This document shows, piece after piece, positions 31,001-39,425 of a DNA stretch of 64,000 nucleotides. A program made the translations under genes and the position numbers. The first letter of the stretch is position 1, and the number at the start of each line of letters is the position of its first letter. The notes beneath the pieces were generated by a model. That model saw only the letters and a list, made by a program, of their open reading frames with translations. It was not told where the DNA came from and ran no database searches. Source of the DNA: Pseudomonadota bacterium (lineage in GTDB: Bacteria; Pseudomonadota; Gammaproteobacteria; Steroidobacterales; Steroidobacteraceae); assembly GCA_018241505.1 (NCBI GenBank), contig JAFEDS010000007.1, forward strand, positions 1-64,000, given 5' to 3'.

Positions 31001-31619
31001 CTGTCTCGAGCCACTCGAAGTGATCATTCCGCCTGGCTCACTGTTGGATCCTTCGCCGCCCGCGGCGGTGGCGGCGGGCAATGTCGAGACCTCGCAATGC
31101 ATAGTGGATGCGCTGTACGGGGCGTTGGGAGTGTTGGCGGCCTCACAGGGCACGATGAACAACCTGACATTCGGCGACGCGCGCCTGCAGTACTACGAGA
31201 CCATTGCAGGCGGCGCGGGCGCGGGCCCTGACTTCGATGGCTGCAGTGCCGTGCAGACACATATGACCAACTCCAGGCTCACCGACCCGGAAATCCTCGA
31301 GGCGAAATTCCCAGTCCTGGTCCGCGAGTTCTCCGTGCGGCGGGGGTCGGGCGGCCGCGGTCGTTACCGCGGCGGTGACGGCACCGTGAGGAAGTTGGAG
31401 TTTCGTGCGCCGATGTCCGGCGCACTGTTGGCGAATCACCGGCGCATTGCTCCATTCGGTGCCAACGGCGGTGACGCGGCAACACCGGGCGCCGCCTCGA
31501 TCCGCAGGACATCGGGGACTGTGGAGACTCTGGGAGCGACTGCGAGTTTCGACGTGGAGCCCGGCGATCTACTCACCATCGAGTCGCCCGGCGGTGGAGG
31601 CTTCGGGCCGCCGCGTTAG
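28071..31619 (+). CDS. Fused hydantoinase A/B, 5-oxoprolinase-type
   Basis: A 1182-residue ATP-dependent amidohydrolase combining HyuA (about residues 1-680; DRGGTFTDVIG, GGTSTDVSLLDG) and HyuB (about 690-1182; ANAPHMPVHLGSMG, NSPYHGGTHLPDM, GSGGRGRYRGGDG) in one chain, the layout of 5-oxoprolinase, which opens 5-oxoproline to glutamate. Acetone carboxylase and N-methylhydantoinase relatives use separate subunits, so oxoprolinase is the likeliest activity but not proven. It is divergent from the hydrolase-plsB operon with an AT-richer 87-base gap. Confidence 0.88.
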   Translation: MSAGWQFWIDRGGTFTDVIGVAPDGQLHVRKVLSQTSGAGDPGMRGAHDILSTSVGCVNAVKVGTTVATNALLERKGEPVLLVTTRGFGDGLQIGYQNRPDIFARHIVLSDRLYSLVIEAAERIDADGATLTPLDAAGLHRELRKAREAGLKAVAIVFMHGWKFPRHEQEAAGVARSLGFEEISVSHQLSPLVRYVSRGDTTVVNAYLALPLRHYVSGLQRELHNLDAGARLELMQSNGGLAAADNFHAMSSILSGPAGGLIGMQWIGNQLGIARLVGFDMGGTSTDVSLLDGELPRRFEHVIAGVRLQSPMLDVHTIAAGGGSILHFTDGRFAAGPDSAGAVPGPASYGRDGPLTLTDVQVLLGHLRPDTLPALFGKDGRSRIDTEVVARKFAALAAQVNANTEAVAESFLEVAVEAMANAIRQVSTRQGLDAAEFTLFCFGGAAGQHACRVARAAGMRKVLVHPLASVLSAFGIGVADRLAMRRASLRLPLTTAALVAATEKLGELEIQARAELAAFDSSTAVRIEYWLELRAGDSETSLSVPAAAYDEVLAAFSAMHLKRFSFAAAERSVAIEAVRIEARMTSIDPISLRMPHEGARSELPSTARAWFDGWADVPVLRSSALQGEIKGPALIVDPNSTVVLERGWSAQRLASGELMLESAGGALSTTDSTAADPARIEIFNNLFMHIAEQMGEVLKATAQSVNIKERLDYSCALFDGKGGLVANAPHMPVHLGSMGASVRAVMNAQTLRPGDSWLLNSPYHGGTHLPDMTVVTPVFLDDSATPDFFVASRAHHADIGGTTPGSMPPFSRIIEEEGVLFECFPLVRAGTLRERELRDALRSARYPARNPDQNVADLQAQLAANARGIAEIERAVQRHTRPVVRSFMRHVQDNAAMSVRNAIGHLKPGEFRYEMDNGGVIAVRIDIDPTSRNARVDFTGTSAQDTHNFNAPRAVCLAAVLYVFRTLIDRPIPLNEGCLEPLEVIIPPGSLLDPSPPAAVAAGNVETSQCIVDALYGALGVLAASQGTMNNLTFGDARLQYYETIAGGAGAGPDFDGCSAVQTHMTNSRLTDPEILEAKFPVLVREFSVRRGSGGRGRYRGGDGTVRKLEFRAPMSGALLANHRRIAPFGANGGDAATPGAASIRRTSGTVETLGATASFDVEPGDLLTIESPGGGGFGPPR

Positions 31620-31687
31620 CCGCACAACGGACCGGCACCCGCCTGCTGACAACCGCGGCGCCGGGAAGGCTGCCGCGAACGCCAACG

Positions 31688-33307
31688 TCAGCCGCGCAGG
31701 ATGGCCGTCTCGATCTCCCACTCAACGCGGTGCCGGGACGTTTGCAGGCGGTTGACGGAAACCGGCCGCACGCGGCTGGCTCCCGGGTGGTGCGTCACCA
31801 TCCAGGTGTCGAATGCACCCGGCTTGCTGGTGGCAAATCCATACAGCAGGTTGAATTTGCCTTCTGCCACCGTCTGCTCCCGGTTTACCCGGTCATCGGC
31901 GATGGCGAAGTGGGTTTCGTCCGGAGGCGTGCCCGGGAAGGCGCCCTGCTCCGCGAGCGCCTCCAGGAACGCATCCACCTGTGCCCGAGCCCGCTCCCAG
32001 GTGGAAGGGATATTCGGCTCCAACAACACCCATCGCGTTCCCTGTTCAATGCTCGAGGCAACAAACAGCGCCAGTCGGCGCGCAGACAGGTACTTCCAAT
32101 CGGAGGCACCAGTACTGCCCGACGCCAGCGTACGCGGACTCAACCCTTGCCGAACGCTGGACCGCGAAGACACAAGGGTATTCACACCCGCCTGCGCCAA
32201 TCGGACGCGCTCTTGATCGGACACGACTGCCGCCGGACGCAATCCGGGGCGCAGGAAAGACTCCTCCGTCTCGATAGCCGACCAGACAGGTGAGACTTCA
32301 TCGGAACGCGCAATCATCCCCGCCGCCGCACCACAGGATGCAAACGTCTCAGCTCTTCCCCGGAGGCGGTCAAATGACTGCACGCGGGGGAAGTACATGA
32401 CGGCGTTGTCGCTTCGGAAAGGCCAGTTACGCAAAGTATCCAGTGCCGTCTTCGCCGAAATCCACGTAGAGGGAGGATCGACAAGCAGGACGGCGTGGCG
32501 CTCGCGACAAAATTTGGACGCTACGAGCAGAGTGCTCAAGCCGACATCGTGATCCCGGGTGAGGGGTGGGATACACAACAAGTTGAAAAAGGGCGTCGCC
32601 TTCAGAGCGAATAAGCCCGTGTTATCGACCGCGGAGCCGATGACGTCATAGTCGGTCAGCGGACCGCCATCGTCACCATCGGGATTGGATACGGCATAAC
32701 CTATCGCCGAGCGGCTTCCACCCAAGGACGAGCGCTCCGGACGTTGGGCGGGTACGGGACCTTGGACTCGGACCAGATGCGATTCCAGCAGGACGTTGGT
32801 AATGAAGCGGTCAGAGTCCGTGAGCACGCTGAGGCGGCGAAAAATTTCCTGGTCTTCAATCAGCTCCGACCCCGCGGAGCGGACCCGTTGCACCACCAGA
32901 TTGAATGAATCTGCATCCTTTTCGCCCAGGCCGTCATAGTCGACCGATGCCCGCAGAAATTCGCGTGAGCCCGCGTTGACTCCCACGAGCCGCAGCCTCG
33001 ATGACCCCGCAGGCAAAGTTAAAGTCGGAGGCCGGGCGCCGTTCACCACGCGTACGACATACGCACGACGTCCGCCATTCTCAAAGAAATGATCCACGGC
33101 GTAGGACAGCGGCGCCGGCTGCCAGAGCCCACCGAAGATATGTTGAAACTCGGAAAAGCTGGAGAGGGGGACGGGCCGGTTGACGGGCCCTTTCAGCGCT
33201 CGACCAACAAACGCGGCAACACCTGTAGGGACACGCCCTATCGGTTGGAGCGTGTGCTCTCTTGTTGCGTCTTCGAGCCCGGACGTTCGGCTGTCAGCCG
33301 GCGCCAA
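31688..33307 (-). CDS. Phage-tail-sheath-like protein, solitary
   Basis: The 539-residue protein resembles sheath subunits of contractile tails and injection systems: an N-terminal GVAAFVGRALKGPVNRPVPL with the next SFSEFQHIFGGL, AVDHFFENGGRRAYVVRV, and a C-terminal sheath domain (KYLSARRLALFVASSIEQG, WVLLEPN, NREQTVAEGKFNLLYGF). No tube, baseplate, spike or ATPase genes are near. The TTG start at 33307 has AGGGG eight bases upstream. It may be an orphan remnant or part of a system encoded elsewhere. Third-position GC looks slightly lower than in neighbours by eye. Confidence 0.75.
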   Translation of the reverse strand: MAPADSRTSGLEDATREHTLQPIGRVPTGVAAFVGRALKGPVNRPVPLSSFSEFQHIFGGLWQPAPLSYAVDHFFENGGRRAYVVRVVNGARPPTLTLPAGSSRLRLVGVNAGSREFLRASVDYDGLGEKDADSFNLVVQRVRSAGSELIEDQEIFRRLSVLTDSDRFITNVLLESHLVRVQGPVPAQRPERSSLGGSRSAIGYAVSNPDGDDGGPLTDYDVIGSAVDNTGLFALKATPFFNLLCIPPLTRDHDVGLSTLLVASKFCRERHAVLLVDPPSTWISAKTALDTLRNWPFRSDNAVMYFPRVQSFDRLRGRAETFASCGAAAGMIARSDEVSPVWSAIETEESFLRPGLRPAAVVSDQERVRLAQAGVNTLVSSRSSVRQGLSPRTLASGSTGASDWKYLSARRLALFVASSIEQGTRWVLLEPNIPSTWERARAQVDAFLEALAEQGAFPGTPPDETHFAIADDRVNREQTVAEGKFNLLYGFATSKPGAFDTWMVTHHPGASRVRPVSVNRLQTSRHRVEWEIETAILRG

Positions 33308-33369
33308 GTTGTTATCCCCTGTTGCGTCGCAGGGAACTCTAGCATAGGCGTATTAGCGAGTCGTCAGGA

Positions 33370-33540
33370 TTACGAGGCGACGCTGGCGGCTCGGTTGGAC
33401 AGTGCAGCGTCAGCGTGCGATGCAGCGTCGTCCTTTTCCCTTGTTCGTTTGACGTCTTCTTCGCGCGCGCGATCGCCATCCTCGCGCTTGCGTGCAATCT
33501 CCGCGAGCATAATCTGCAGCCATTCGGATAACTGAGCCAT
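33370..33540 (-). CDS. Small hypothetical protein coupled to the L,D-transpeptidase, 56 residues
   Basis: The ATG at 33538-33540 overlaps the transpeptidase stop codon (ATGA). The ORF reads MAQLSEWLQIMLAEIARKRE and continues as a strongly charged Arg/Glu/Asp-rich helix ending in an Ala/Ser-rich tail with TAA at 33370. The tight overlap argues for real, coupled translation. No family was recognised; the N-terminal amphipathic helix and charged middle suggest a small cytoplasmic adaptor, but this is speculation. Confidence 0.55.
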   Translation of the reverse strand: MAQLSEWLQIMLAEIARKREDGDRAREEDVKRTREKDDAASHADAALSNRAASVAS

Positions 33541-34847
33541 CAGTTCTTCTTCGCCTCCGCACCCGGTGTGCCTTCCTCGCCGGCCGGCTTATTGAGTGCC
33601 GGGTCGCGCTTGCCATTGCCGGCAGGCCGCGTCAGCGCCGGATCACCTTTGGTGCCGGGAGGTCCCGGTGCGGCCGCGCCCGGATCGGGCGGCTGCATGT
33701 CGGAAATCACCTGGCGGAAAGTGCCCTCATCCATGGGCAGGTCCGTTGTGCCATCCCACGTGGAGCCTTCGGGAATGGCGTTCTGGACCTTGGAAGCCGC
33801 CGCCAGCACCTGCTCCACACTGCCATCCGACCGGGTAATCGGTATGGCCAGGCCGCGCGGCTCGTGCGACAGATTCGAGACCAAATTCCAATCCACCTCC
33901 TCGTTGTGACTCTTGAGCTGCTTCTGCAATGTGGCGGCCAGCGACTTGTTGATGAGCTTCTTCTGCGCCTTCTTCCAGTCGCGCGGATCGTCTTCGAGCA
34001 CATCGAAGGACTGCATGTACAGTTGCCCGTCCTTCCAACCGAACACGAAGGGTTGGTTCACGACGCGCACCTGTGTGCCAACCGGCACCATGTCGAAGAG
34101 CTGCGCGATGTCTTCCGGATAGAGGCGGATGCAGCCATGGCTCGAGCGCAGTCCCACGCCCGCCGGCTTGTTGGTGCCGTGTATCAGGTAGCTGGGCCAC
34201 TGCAGATAGAAGGCGTGCTTGCCGAGGGGATTGTCGGGACCCGGACCGATGACCTTGTCGAGAATCTCGCCATTCTCCTTGTGCTCCTTCAGCACGGACA
34301 CCGGCACGCGCCAGGTCGGATCCTTCTGGCGGCGGACAATTTTGGTCACCCCTTCCGGCGTCTTCCAGCCCACCTTGCCAATGCCGATGGGATGGGTGAT
34401 GACCACCTGCGGCTCCCCCTTCTTCGGCTTCGGGTAGTAGAAAATCCGCATCGCCGCGATGTTCACCACCAGCCCTTCGCGCGGTGCGTTCGGAAGGATG
34501 TACTCGGTGGGAATGACTATCTGCTTGTCGGCGCCCGGCAGCCACGGATCCACCTTCGGATTGGCCCGCAGGATTTCCTCGTAGCCGATATTGAAGCGAC
34601 GCGCGATGTCCGTGAGCGTGTCGTCTTTCGAGGTGTTCGTGAGCTGAACCACGCCGACCACGTCCTGGTCCGGCGCGAGCTCAAACCGCTGAGTCTGCGT
34701 TGGCGCTGCCAACACCGGTACGGGCGGGGGTGGGGGTGGGGGCGGCGGTTCCTTTTCTTTTTGCTTGAAGAGTGAACAACCTACAACGAGGGCACACAAA
34801 GTCGCCGCGGCAGTGGCGCGCAGCGCGCTGGCTCTGGACATCATCAT
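33540..34847 (-). CDS. L,D-transpeptidase lipoprotein (YkuD domain)
   Basis: From the ATG at 34847 the protein (435 residues) has a lipoprotein signal with LVVGC at residues 20-24, a run of nine prolines, a LysM-like segment (TLTDIARRFNIGYEEILRAN) and a YkuD catalytic domain with IHGTNKP and SSHGCIRLYPED holding the catalytic Cys. It forms 3-3 peptidoglycan links or anchors proteins to peptidoglycan. Ser after the lipid Cys predicts outer-membrane sorting. A TATAAT (34854-34859, minus strand) lies so close that transcripts from it would be nearly leaderless. The tail is Pro/Gly/Lys-rich. Confidence 0.9.
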   Translation of the reverse strand: MMMSRASALRATAAATLCALVVGCSLFKQKEKEPPPPPPPPPVPVLAAPTQTQRFELAPDQDVVGVVQLTNTSKDDTLTDIARRFNIGYEEILRANPKVDPWLPGADKQIVIPTEYILPNAPREGLVVNIAAMRIFYYPKPKKGEPQVVITHPIGIGKVGWKTPEGVTKIVRRQKDPTWRVPVSVLKEHKENGEILDKVIGPGPDNPLGKHAFYLQWPSYLIHGTNKPAGVGLRSSHGCIRLYPEDIAQLFDMVPVGTQVRVVNQPFVFGWKDGQLYMQSFDVLEDDPRDWKKAQKKLINKSLAATLQKQLKSHNEEVDWNLVSNLSHEPRGLAIPITRSDGSVEQVLAAASKVQNAIPEGSTWDGTTDLPMDEGTFRQVISDMQPPDPGAAAPGPPGTKGDPALTRPAGNGKRDPALNKPAGEEGTPGAEAKKN

Positions 34848-34866
34848 CTGCGGATTATAGGGCACG

Positions 34867-35364
34867 CTAAAGGAGTACGGGCTGGTTGGGCAATTCATTG
34901 GCATCCCGGCGGCGACCCGGAAAGTGTCGGGCCAGAAGGCGTCCTACCCCATAGACCCCGGCCACTGAACCCTCGCTGAAACGTCGCTCGCGGAAGTGGC
35001 GCTCCATCTCGCGGCACACGGCTTCCCACTCCGGTTGCGGGATACGGGCCGCAATTCCCCGGTCGGCGACGATTTCGACGACGCGATCCGCAAGCAACAA
35101 GTAGATGAGAACGCCGTTGTTGTGGGCCGTATCCCATACCCCGAGTTGACCGAAGACCTGCATCGCGCGGCGCCGGGGTGAGAGATCCTCAACGAGCTCT
35201 GCCATGTCCAGCGCTGTTTCGACGGCGAAACGAATCTCACCGGCGTGTTCTGCCTCGGTTTCACGGATGGCCGCCTCGATCGCACCCAGCACCGTTGGAC
35301 CGAAGTGCTGCCGGGTGGACCAGCGGGTTGCGAAGATGTGCCGCAGAAAGCGGGTTGCGTTCAT
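34867..35364 (-). CDS. TPM-domain protein (soluble form)
   Basis: A 165-residue protein with a single TPM domain (RETEAEHAGEIRFAVE, ARRIPQ-like VADRGIAARIPQPEWEAV and the C-terminal GSVAGVYGVGRLLARHF). TPM domains are found in envelope and photosystem-II repair proteins. No signal peptide is visible, unlike the neighbouring YgcG-type protein. It is 32 bases downstream of that gene in a lemA-TPM-TPM operon, a common trio, and reads towards the L,D-transpeptidase gene 20 bases on. Confidence 0.8.
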   Translation of the reverse strand: MNATRFLRHIFATRWSTRQHFGPTVLGAIEAAIRETEAEHAGEIRFAVETALDMAELVEDLSPRRRAMQVFGQLGVWDTAHNNGVLIYLLLADRVVEIVADRGIAARIPQPEWEAVCREMERHFRERRFSEGSVAGVYGVGRLLARHFPGRRRDANELPNQPVLL

Positions 35365-35396
35365 AGCCTCGAGCTCATGGGAATCTTAACGTCACC

Positions 35397-36311
35397 TCAC
35401 CAACTCCCCGAGGCGCCGCCGCCGTTGAAACGGCCACCGCCACCCTGGAAACCGCCGCCACCACTCGTGCCGCCGCTCCAGCCGCCGCCACTGCCGCGGC
35501 CGAAACCACCGGCCCAGCCGCCGGTTCTGGGATAGCTGGACCACAGGCCGCCCCCGGAAAAGCCGGAAATCAGAGCGAACAGGAACGCCAGCAATCCGGC
35601 CACAACCGCCACAAAAATCGACTGCCCGGCGAGATAAACCAACCCGCCCGCCACGGCGCCGGCAATGACCGCGCCGAGCCCACGGCCGAACACCGCGCGC
35701 AGCATGACGGATCCGAAAAACACAGCCACAAAGAGGAAGGGCACGAGGTGAGAGATGTTTTTCTCCGCCGTTCCTTGCCATGCCAGGTCGGGCGGCGGCA
35801 GCGGTTCGCCGTCAACGATGCGGATGATCTGGTCGAGCCCGGCGTTGATACCGCCGTAGAAGTCACCTTGGCGGAACAATGGGACAATGGTGTCAGAGAT
35901 GATGCGATGGGCTGTGACATCGGTCAGCGGCCCCTCCAACGCACGCCCCACCTCGATGCGCAACTCACGATCGTCCTTCGCGACAATCAGCAGCGCGCCG
36001 TCGTCGATTTTGGCTCGCCCGAGCTTCCAGTTATGAGCGACGCGATACGAGTAGTTGACGATGTCCTCGGGCTCGGTGGTGGCAACGATCAACACCGCGA
36101 TCTGCACGCCCTTGCGGGCCTCGAACGTCCGCAGCTTGTCTTCGAGGGTCGCTTGCTGCTCGGCCGTGAGAGTGCCGGTGAGGTCGGTGACCCGGGTGTT
36201 CAGCTTGGGAACGGGTTGTTGTGTTTGTCCGAACGCGGGTGCCCACGGCCCGATGGCCCCCAGTGTCAGGATCAACAGCGCCCACAGGCCACGCAGGTGC
36301 ATGGGGGTCAC
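35397..36311 (-). CDS. YgcG-type TPM-domain membrane protein
   Basis: Signal peptide, then a periplasmic TPM domain (LNTRVTDLTGTLTAEQQATLE, GVQIAVLIVATT, LRIEVGRALEGPLTD), two membrane segments and a Gly/Ser/Trp-rich C-terminal tail (residues about 255-304). This layout is typical of YgcG proteins that travel with LemA. The GTG at 36311 overlaps the lemA stop (GTGA); ATG 36302 is an alternative. Function is unknown; the association with cell-wall and stress genes suggests envelope maintenance. Confidence 0.88.
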   Translation of the reverse strand: MTPMHLRGLWALLILTLGAIGPWAPAFGQTQQPVPKLNTRVTDLTGTLTAEQQATLEDKLRTFEARKGVQIAVLIVATTEPEDIVNYSYRVAHNWKLGRAKIDDGALLIVAKDDRELRIEVGRALEGPLTDVTAHRIISDTIVPLFRQGDFYGGINAGLDQIIRIVDGEPLPPPDLAWQGTAEKNISHLVPFLFVAVFFGSVMLRAVFGRGLGAVIAGAVAGGLVYLAGQSIFVAVVAGLLAFLFALISGFSGGGLWSSYPRTGGWAGGFGRGSGGGWSGGTSGGGGFQGGGGRFNGGGASGSW

Positions 36312-36988
36312 TTGGGCGGCGACGGCGGCGCTGGCGCGGGCGGCATCGCGCTGCCAGTGGGGGGCGTCGAAGCATCGTTCGCAGGTCGCGCAGGGCCCGG
36401 TCCAAAGTCGACACTCGGCGGCTTCGAAATGGCTTGGGGTTCGGCCACCGTGAAATTCGGCTTCAACTGAAAATCGAACATTTTCGCCGTCAGCAGGTTG
36501 GGCAGTGCCCGGGCGGTCGTGTTGTACGACTGCACCGCTTCGATGTACTTCTGGCGTGCCACCGTAATGCGGTTTTCCGTCCCCTCCAGTTGCACCTGCA
36601 GGTCGCGGAAATTCTCATTCGATTTCAGGTCCGGGTACGCCTCGGACACGGCAATCAGGCTTTTCAGCGACGAGGTCAATTGCGCCTGCGCCGCCTGATA
36701 GCGCGCAAACGCGTCCGGGTCGTTCAGCAGTTCCGGCGTGAGCTGAATCGAGCTGGCCACCTTGGCACGCTCCGCCGTCACGCCAATCAGCACCTGTTGC
36801 TCCTGGTTCGCGTACCCCTGCACCGCCTTCACCAGGTTCGGAATCAGGTCAGCCCGCCGCTGATACTGGTTCAACACATCGGACCAGGCCGCCTTGACGT
36901 CCTCATCCTGCCGCGTGAGTGAGCTGTAGCCGCAGCCGGACAGACCAATGGTCAAAACTGCGACGCAGGCCAGAATCCGGGCACGCAT
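36308..36988 (-). CDS. lemA: LemA-family lipoprotein
   Basis: The 226-residue protein has a lipoprotein signal ending GLSGC and the LemA helical core (RQDEDVKAAWSDVLNQYQRR, DLIPNLVKAVQGYA, AVSEAYPDLKSNENF). A Pro-rich tail follows, unusual next to the compact classical form. AGGAG precedes the ATG at 36986-36988. LemA proteins are membrane-linked with an undefined function. It leads the operon with two TPM-domain proteins. Confidence 0.92.
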   Translation of the reverse strand: MRARILACVAVLTIGLSGCGYSSLTRQDEDVKAAWSDVLNQYQRRADLIPNLVKAVQGYANQEQQVLIGVTAERAKVASSIQLTPELLNDPDAFARYQAAQAQLTSSLKSLIAVSEAYPDLKSNENFRDLQVQLEGTENRITVARQKYIEAVQSYNTTARALPNLLTAKMFDFQLKPNFTVAEPQAISKPPSVDFGPGPARPANDASTPPTGSAMPPAPAPPSPPK

Positions 36989-37132
36989 GGCGATCTCCTG
37001 ATGGAATCTATAGATTTCAAGTACTTGGGGCGCAGCAAATGAGCCGGGGAGATACGGATTGTCCCACGTGCGCCTGCGGTACGGTATTCAATCACAGACG
37101 TGACCAGGGTCTTCAAGCAGCATGGCTGATAC

Positions 37133-37148
37133 CCCTCCTTCCGGAGGG
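37133..37148 (+). promoter_or_regulatory. Hairpin sequestering the ribosome-binding site of the MHYT-GGDEF-EAL gene
   Basis: CCCTCC (37133-37138), loop TTCC, and GGAGGG (37143-37148) form a perfect six-pair GC-rich stem. GGAGGG is the only strong Shine-Dalgarno for the ATG at 37159, ten bases on, so in this fold it is hidden. No known c-di-GMP riboswitch consensus was found in the 170-base leader. Confidence 0.5.
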
Positions 37149-37158
37149 AATGCCGTGA

Positions 37159-39321
37159 ATGGAGCAGTGCCGCATGACGGGCACGTACAACTACGCCCTG
37201 GTCCTGCTTTCGATCCTGGTCGCGATCGTCGTGTCCCACACCGCCCTGCGGCTGGCCGCGCGGGTGGCCAGCGCCAAGGGATCGACGGCCCGGATCTGGC
37301 TGGCGGGCGGCGCCGTCGCCATGGGCACGGGCATCTGGTCGATGCACTTCATTGGCATGCTGGCGCTCTCCCTGCCGATTGCGCTGTCCTATGACCTGAC
37401 TCCCACCATCGGCTCCCTGGCGCTGGCCATTGCCAGCTCCGGCTTCGCCCTGAAGCTGGCCAGTCACCCGGATAGCGGCTTCAAACGCTTGAGTGTCGGC
37501 GCCTTGATTATGGGTGCGGGCATCTCGGGCATGCATTACGTCGGCATGACCGCCGTTCAGGTCGTACCGATGATTCGGTACGAGCTCGGACTCGTACTGG
37601 CGTCCGTGGGCATCGCCGTCGGGGCCTCGTTAGCGGCGCTCTGGCTCTTCACGCACCTGGGCACGGAAAACACGTGGCGGGTCCGTGCAACCCGGCTCGG
37701 CGCCGCGTTCATCATGGGGTTGGCCATCAGTGGCATGCACTACACCGGCATGGCCGCCTCGCGCTTTGCCGCCAACTCCTACTGCCTGACTCCGTCTCTC
37801 GCGGGCAGTGGCATGGACAGTCGATGGCTGGCCCTCGTCATTGCCACCATAGCCCTCGGCCTCCTTGCGATTACAACCATATTGCTCGTGTACGACGCGC
37901 ATCTCGAATCGAACGCCCGTCGCTACAACGCCATGTTGGAGAACGCCAACGCAAAGCTGCAGCACGCAGCCACTCACGATGCACTCACCGGACTGCCGAA
38001 TCGCGTCCTGCTCGCCGACCGGATGGGACAGGCGATTGCGCGCGCCGCGCGCCACGAAATCCGCTTTGCCGTACTGGTCGTGGACCTCGACCGCTTCAAA
38101 GCCATCAACGACTCGTTGGGACACATTGCGGGCGATGAGCTGCTGCAGGAAGTGGCGCGGCGCCTGTCCGGCTTGCTGCGCAAGGACGACACGCTCGCCC
38201 GCCTCGGCGGCGACGAGTTTGTGTTGGTCATTCACGAGGTGACGAGTGCACAGGATGCCGAGGCCGTGGCCAGCAAAGTGCTGACTCAGGTTGCCCTGCC
38301 GGTGCGGCTCGCCGGCCTCGATGTCCATGTGTCACCGAGCGTCGGTATTGCCATGTGCCCGGATGACGGAGTGGATTCCGAAACGTTGCTACAACACGCC
38401 GACGCGGCGATGTATCACGCCAAGAAGAAGGGCCGCAACACGTTCCAGTTTTTCGCCCCCGCCATGAACGCCTTCGCCCGCGAGCGGCTCGAGCTGGAAA
38501 GCGGGTTGCGCGCGGCGCTGGCGCAACGCGAGTTTGAGCTGCACTTCCAGCCGAAGGTGGATGTCGCCACGGGCCGGATCGAGAGCGCCGAGGCCTTGAT
38601 CCGCTGGCGACACCCGAAGAAAGGCCTGATTCCCCCGGGTGGGTTCATTCCCCTCGCCGAGGAAACCGGCCTGATTGTGCCGCTGGGCGAGTGGGTGCTG
38701 TATGAAGCGTGCCGGCAGGCGCGCGAGTGGCAGGACCAGGGCCTGCATCTGCGCATGGCAGTCAACCTGTCAGCCCGCCAGTTCCGTCAGGACGGTTTGA
38801 TTGAGACCGTGCGCAATGCCATGTCGGTCGCCCGGCTCGAACCCCGCTATCTGGAGCTGGAGTTGACCGAGAGCGCGGTCATGCAGGACGCGGAAGCCTC
38901 GGTGCAGATCATGCGCCGCCTGAGCGATCTGGGCGTGCGGATCTCGGTCGATGACTTCGGCACCGGCTATTCGAGCCTGAGTTATCTGCGGCGCCTGCCG
39001 CTCGACAAGCTCAAGATCGACCGCTCGTTCATTCGTGAAATTGTCACGAGCCGCGATGATGCGACCATTGTGCGCGCCATTGTGTCACTGGCGCACAGCC
39101 TGCACTTGAAGGTGATTGCGGAAGGCGTCGAGACCCAGGAACAACTGACGTTCCTGCGCTCGCTCGGCTGCGACCAGTACCAGGGTTATTTGTGCAGCCC
39201 GCCGCTGCCGCCGGTGGAATTCCTGACACTGTTGCCGCACCACCACCCCATCGAAGAATCCAAGCGCGTGCCGCCGAGCCTCGAGGACACGATGATTTCG
39301 CGAGTATTGCGCAAGGTTTGA
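37159..39321 (+). CDS. Membrane c-di-GMP enzyme: MHYT sensor, GGDEF and EAL domains
   Basis: The N-terminal ~250 residues form a seven-helix MHYT sensor with motifs SMHFIGM, GMHYVGM and GMHYTGM, proposed to bind copper and sense gases such as oxygen or NO. A GGDEF domain follows with [10 protein letters not shown] intact, then an EAL phosphodiesterase domain with [17 protein letters not shown] and [13 protein letters not shown]. Both active sites look competent, so it may make or degrade c-di-GMP. Length 720. ATG 37159 is chosen for the GGAGGG upstream; ATG 37174 is possible. It is monocistronic and followed by a terminator serving the opposite strand. Confidence 0.92.
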   Translation: MEQCRMTGTYNYALVLLSILVAIVVSHTALRLAARVASAKGSTARIWLAGGAVAMGTGIWSMHFIGMLALSLPIALSYDLTPTIGSLALAIASSGFALKLASHPDSGFKRLSVGALIMGAGISGMHYVGMTAVQVVPMIRYELGLVLASVGIAVGASLAALWLFTHLGTENTWRVRATRLGAAFIMGLAISGMHYTGMAASRFAANSYCLTPSLAGSGMDSRWLALVIATIALGLLAITTILLVYDAHLESNARRYNAMLENANAKLQHAATHDALTGLPNRVLLADRMGQAIARAARHEIRFAVLVVDLDRFKAINDSLGHIAGDELLQEVARRLSGLLRKDDTLARLGGDEFVLVIHEVTSAQDAEAVASKVLTQVALPVRLAGLDVHVSPSVGIAMCPDDGVDSETLLQHADAAMYHAKKKGRNTFQFFAPAMNAFARERLELESGLRAALAQREFELHFQPKVDVATGRIESAEALIRWRHPKKGLIPPGGFIPLAEETGLIVPLGEWVLYEACRQAREWQDQGLHLRMAVNLSARQFRQDGLIETVRNAMSVARLEPRYLELELTESAVMQDAEASVQIMRRLSDLGVRISVDDFGTGYSSLSYLRRLPLDKLKIDRSFIREIVTSRDDATIVRAIVSLAHSLHLKVIAEGVETQEQLTFLRSLGCDQYQGYLCSPPLPPVEFLTLLPHHHPIEESKRVPPSLEDTMISRVLRKV

Positions 39322-39334
39322 CCCTGCCACAGGC

Positions 39335-39367
39335 AAAAAAAACCCCAGGATGTGACTCCTGGGGTTT
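39335..39367 (-). terminator. Intrinsic terminator for the minus-strand small gene
   Basis: AACCCCAGGA and TCCTGGGGTT pair perfectly around TGTGAC. Read on the minus strand the stem is followed by a run of eight T (complement of 39335-39342), the standard intrinsic form. It lies about 60 bases past the stop of the 39426-39638 gene. On the plus strand the T-run is weak, so termination of the GGDEF-EAL gene there is less certain. Confidence 0.85.
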
Positions 39368-39425
39368 GAAAATGCGGACTTTCGATGAAGGGAAGGAAGT
39401 CCGCTAGGGGATAAACGGCAAGAAC

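Noticed and set aside
31688-33307. A prophage around the sheath-like gene
   Set aside because: No integrase, capsid, terminase, tail or lysis genes and no att-like repeats are seen in the flanking 5 kb.
36989-37132. c-di-GMP riboswitch in front of the GGDEF-EAL gene
   Set aside because: The conserved GEMM core sequences were not found in the leader; only the Shine-Dalgarno hairpin is supported.
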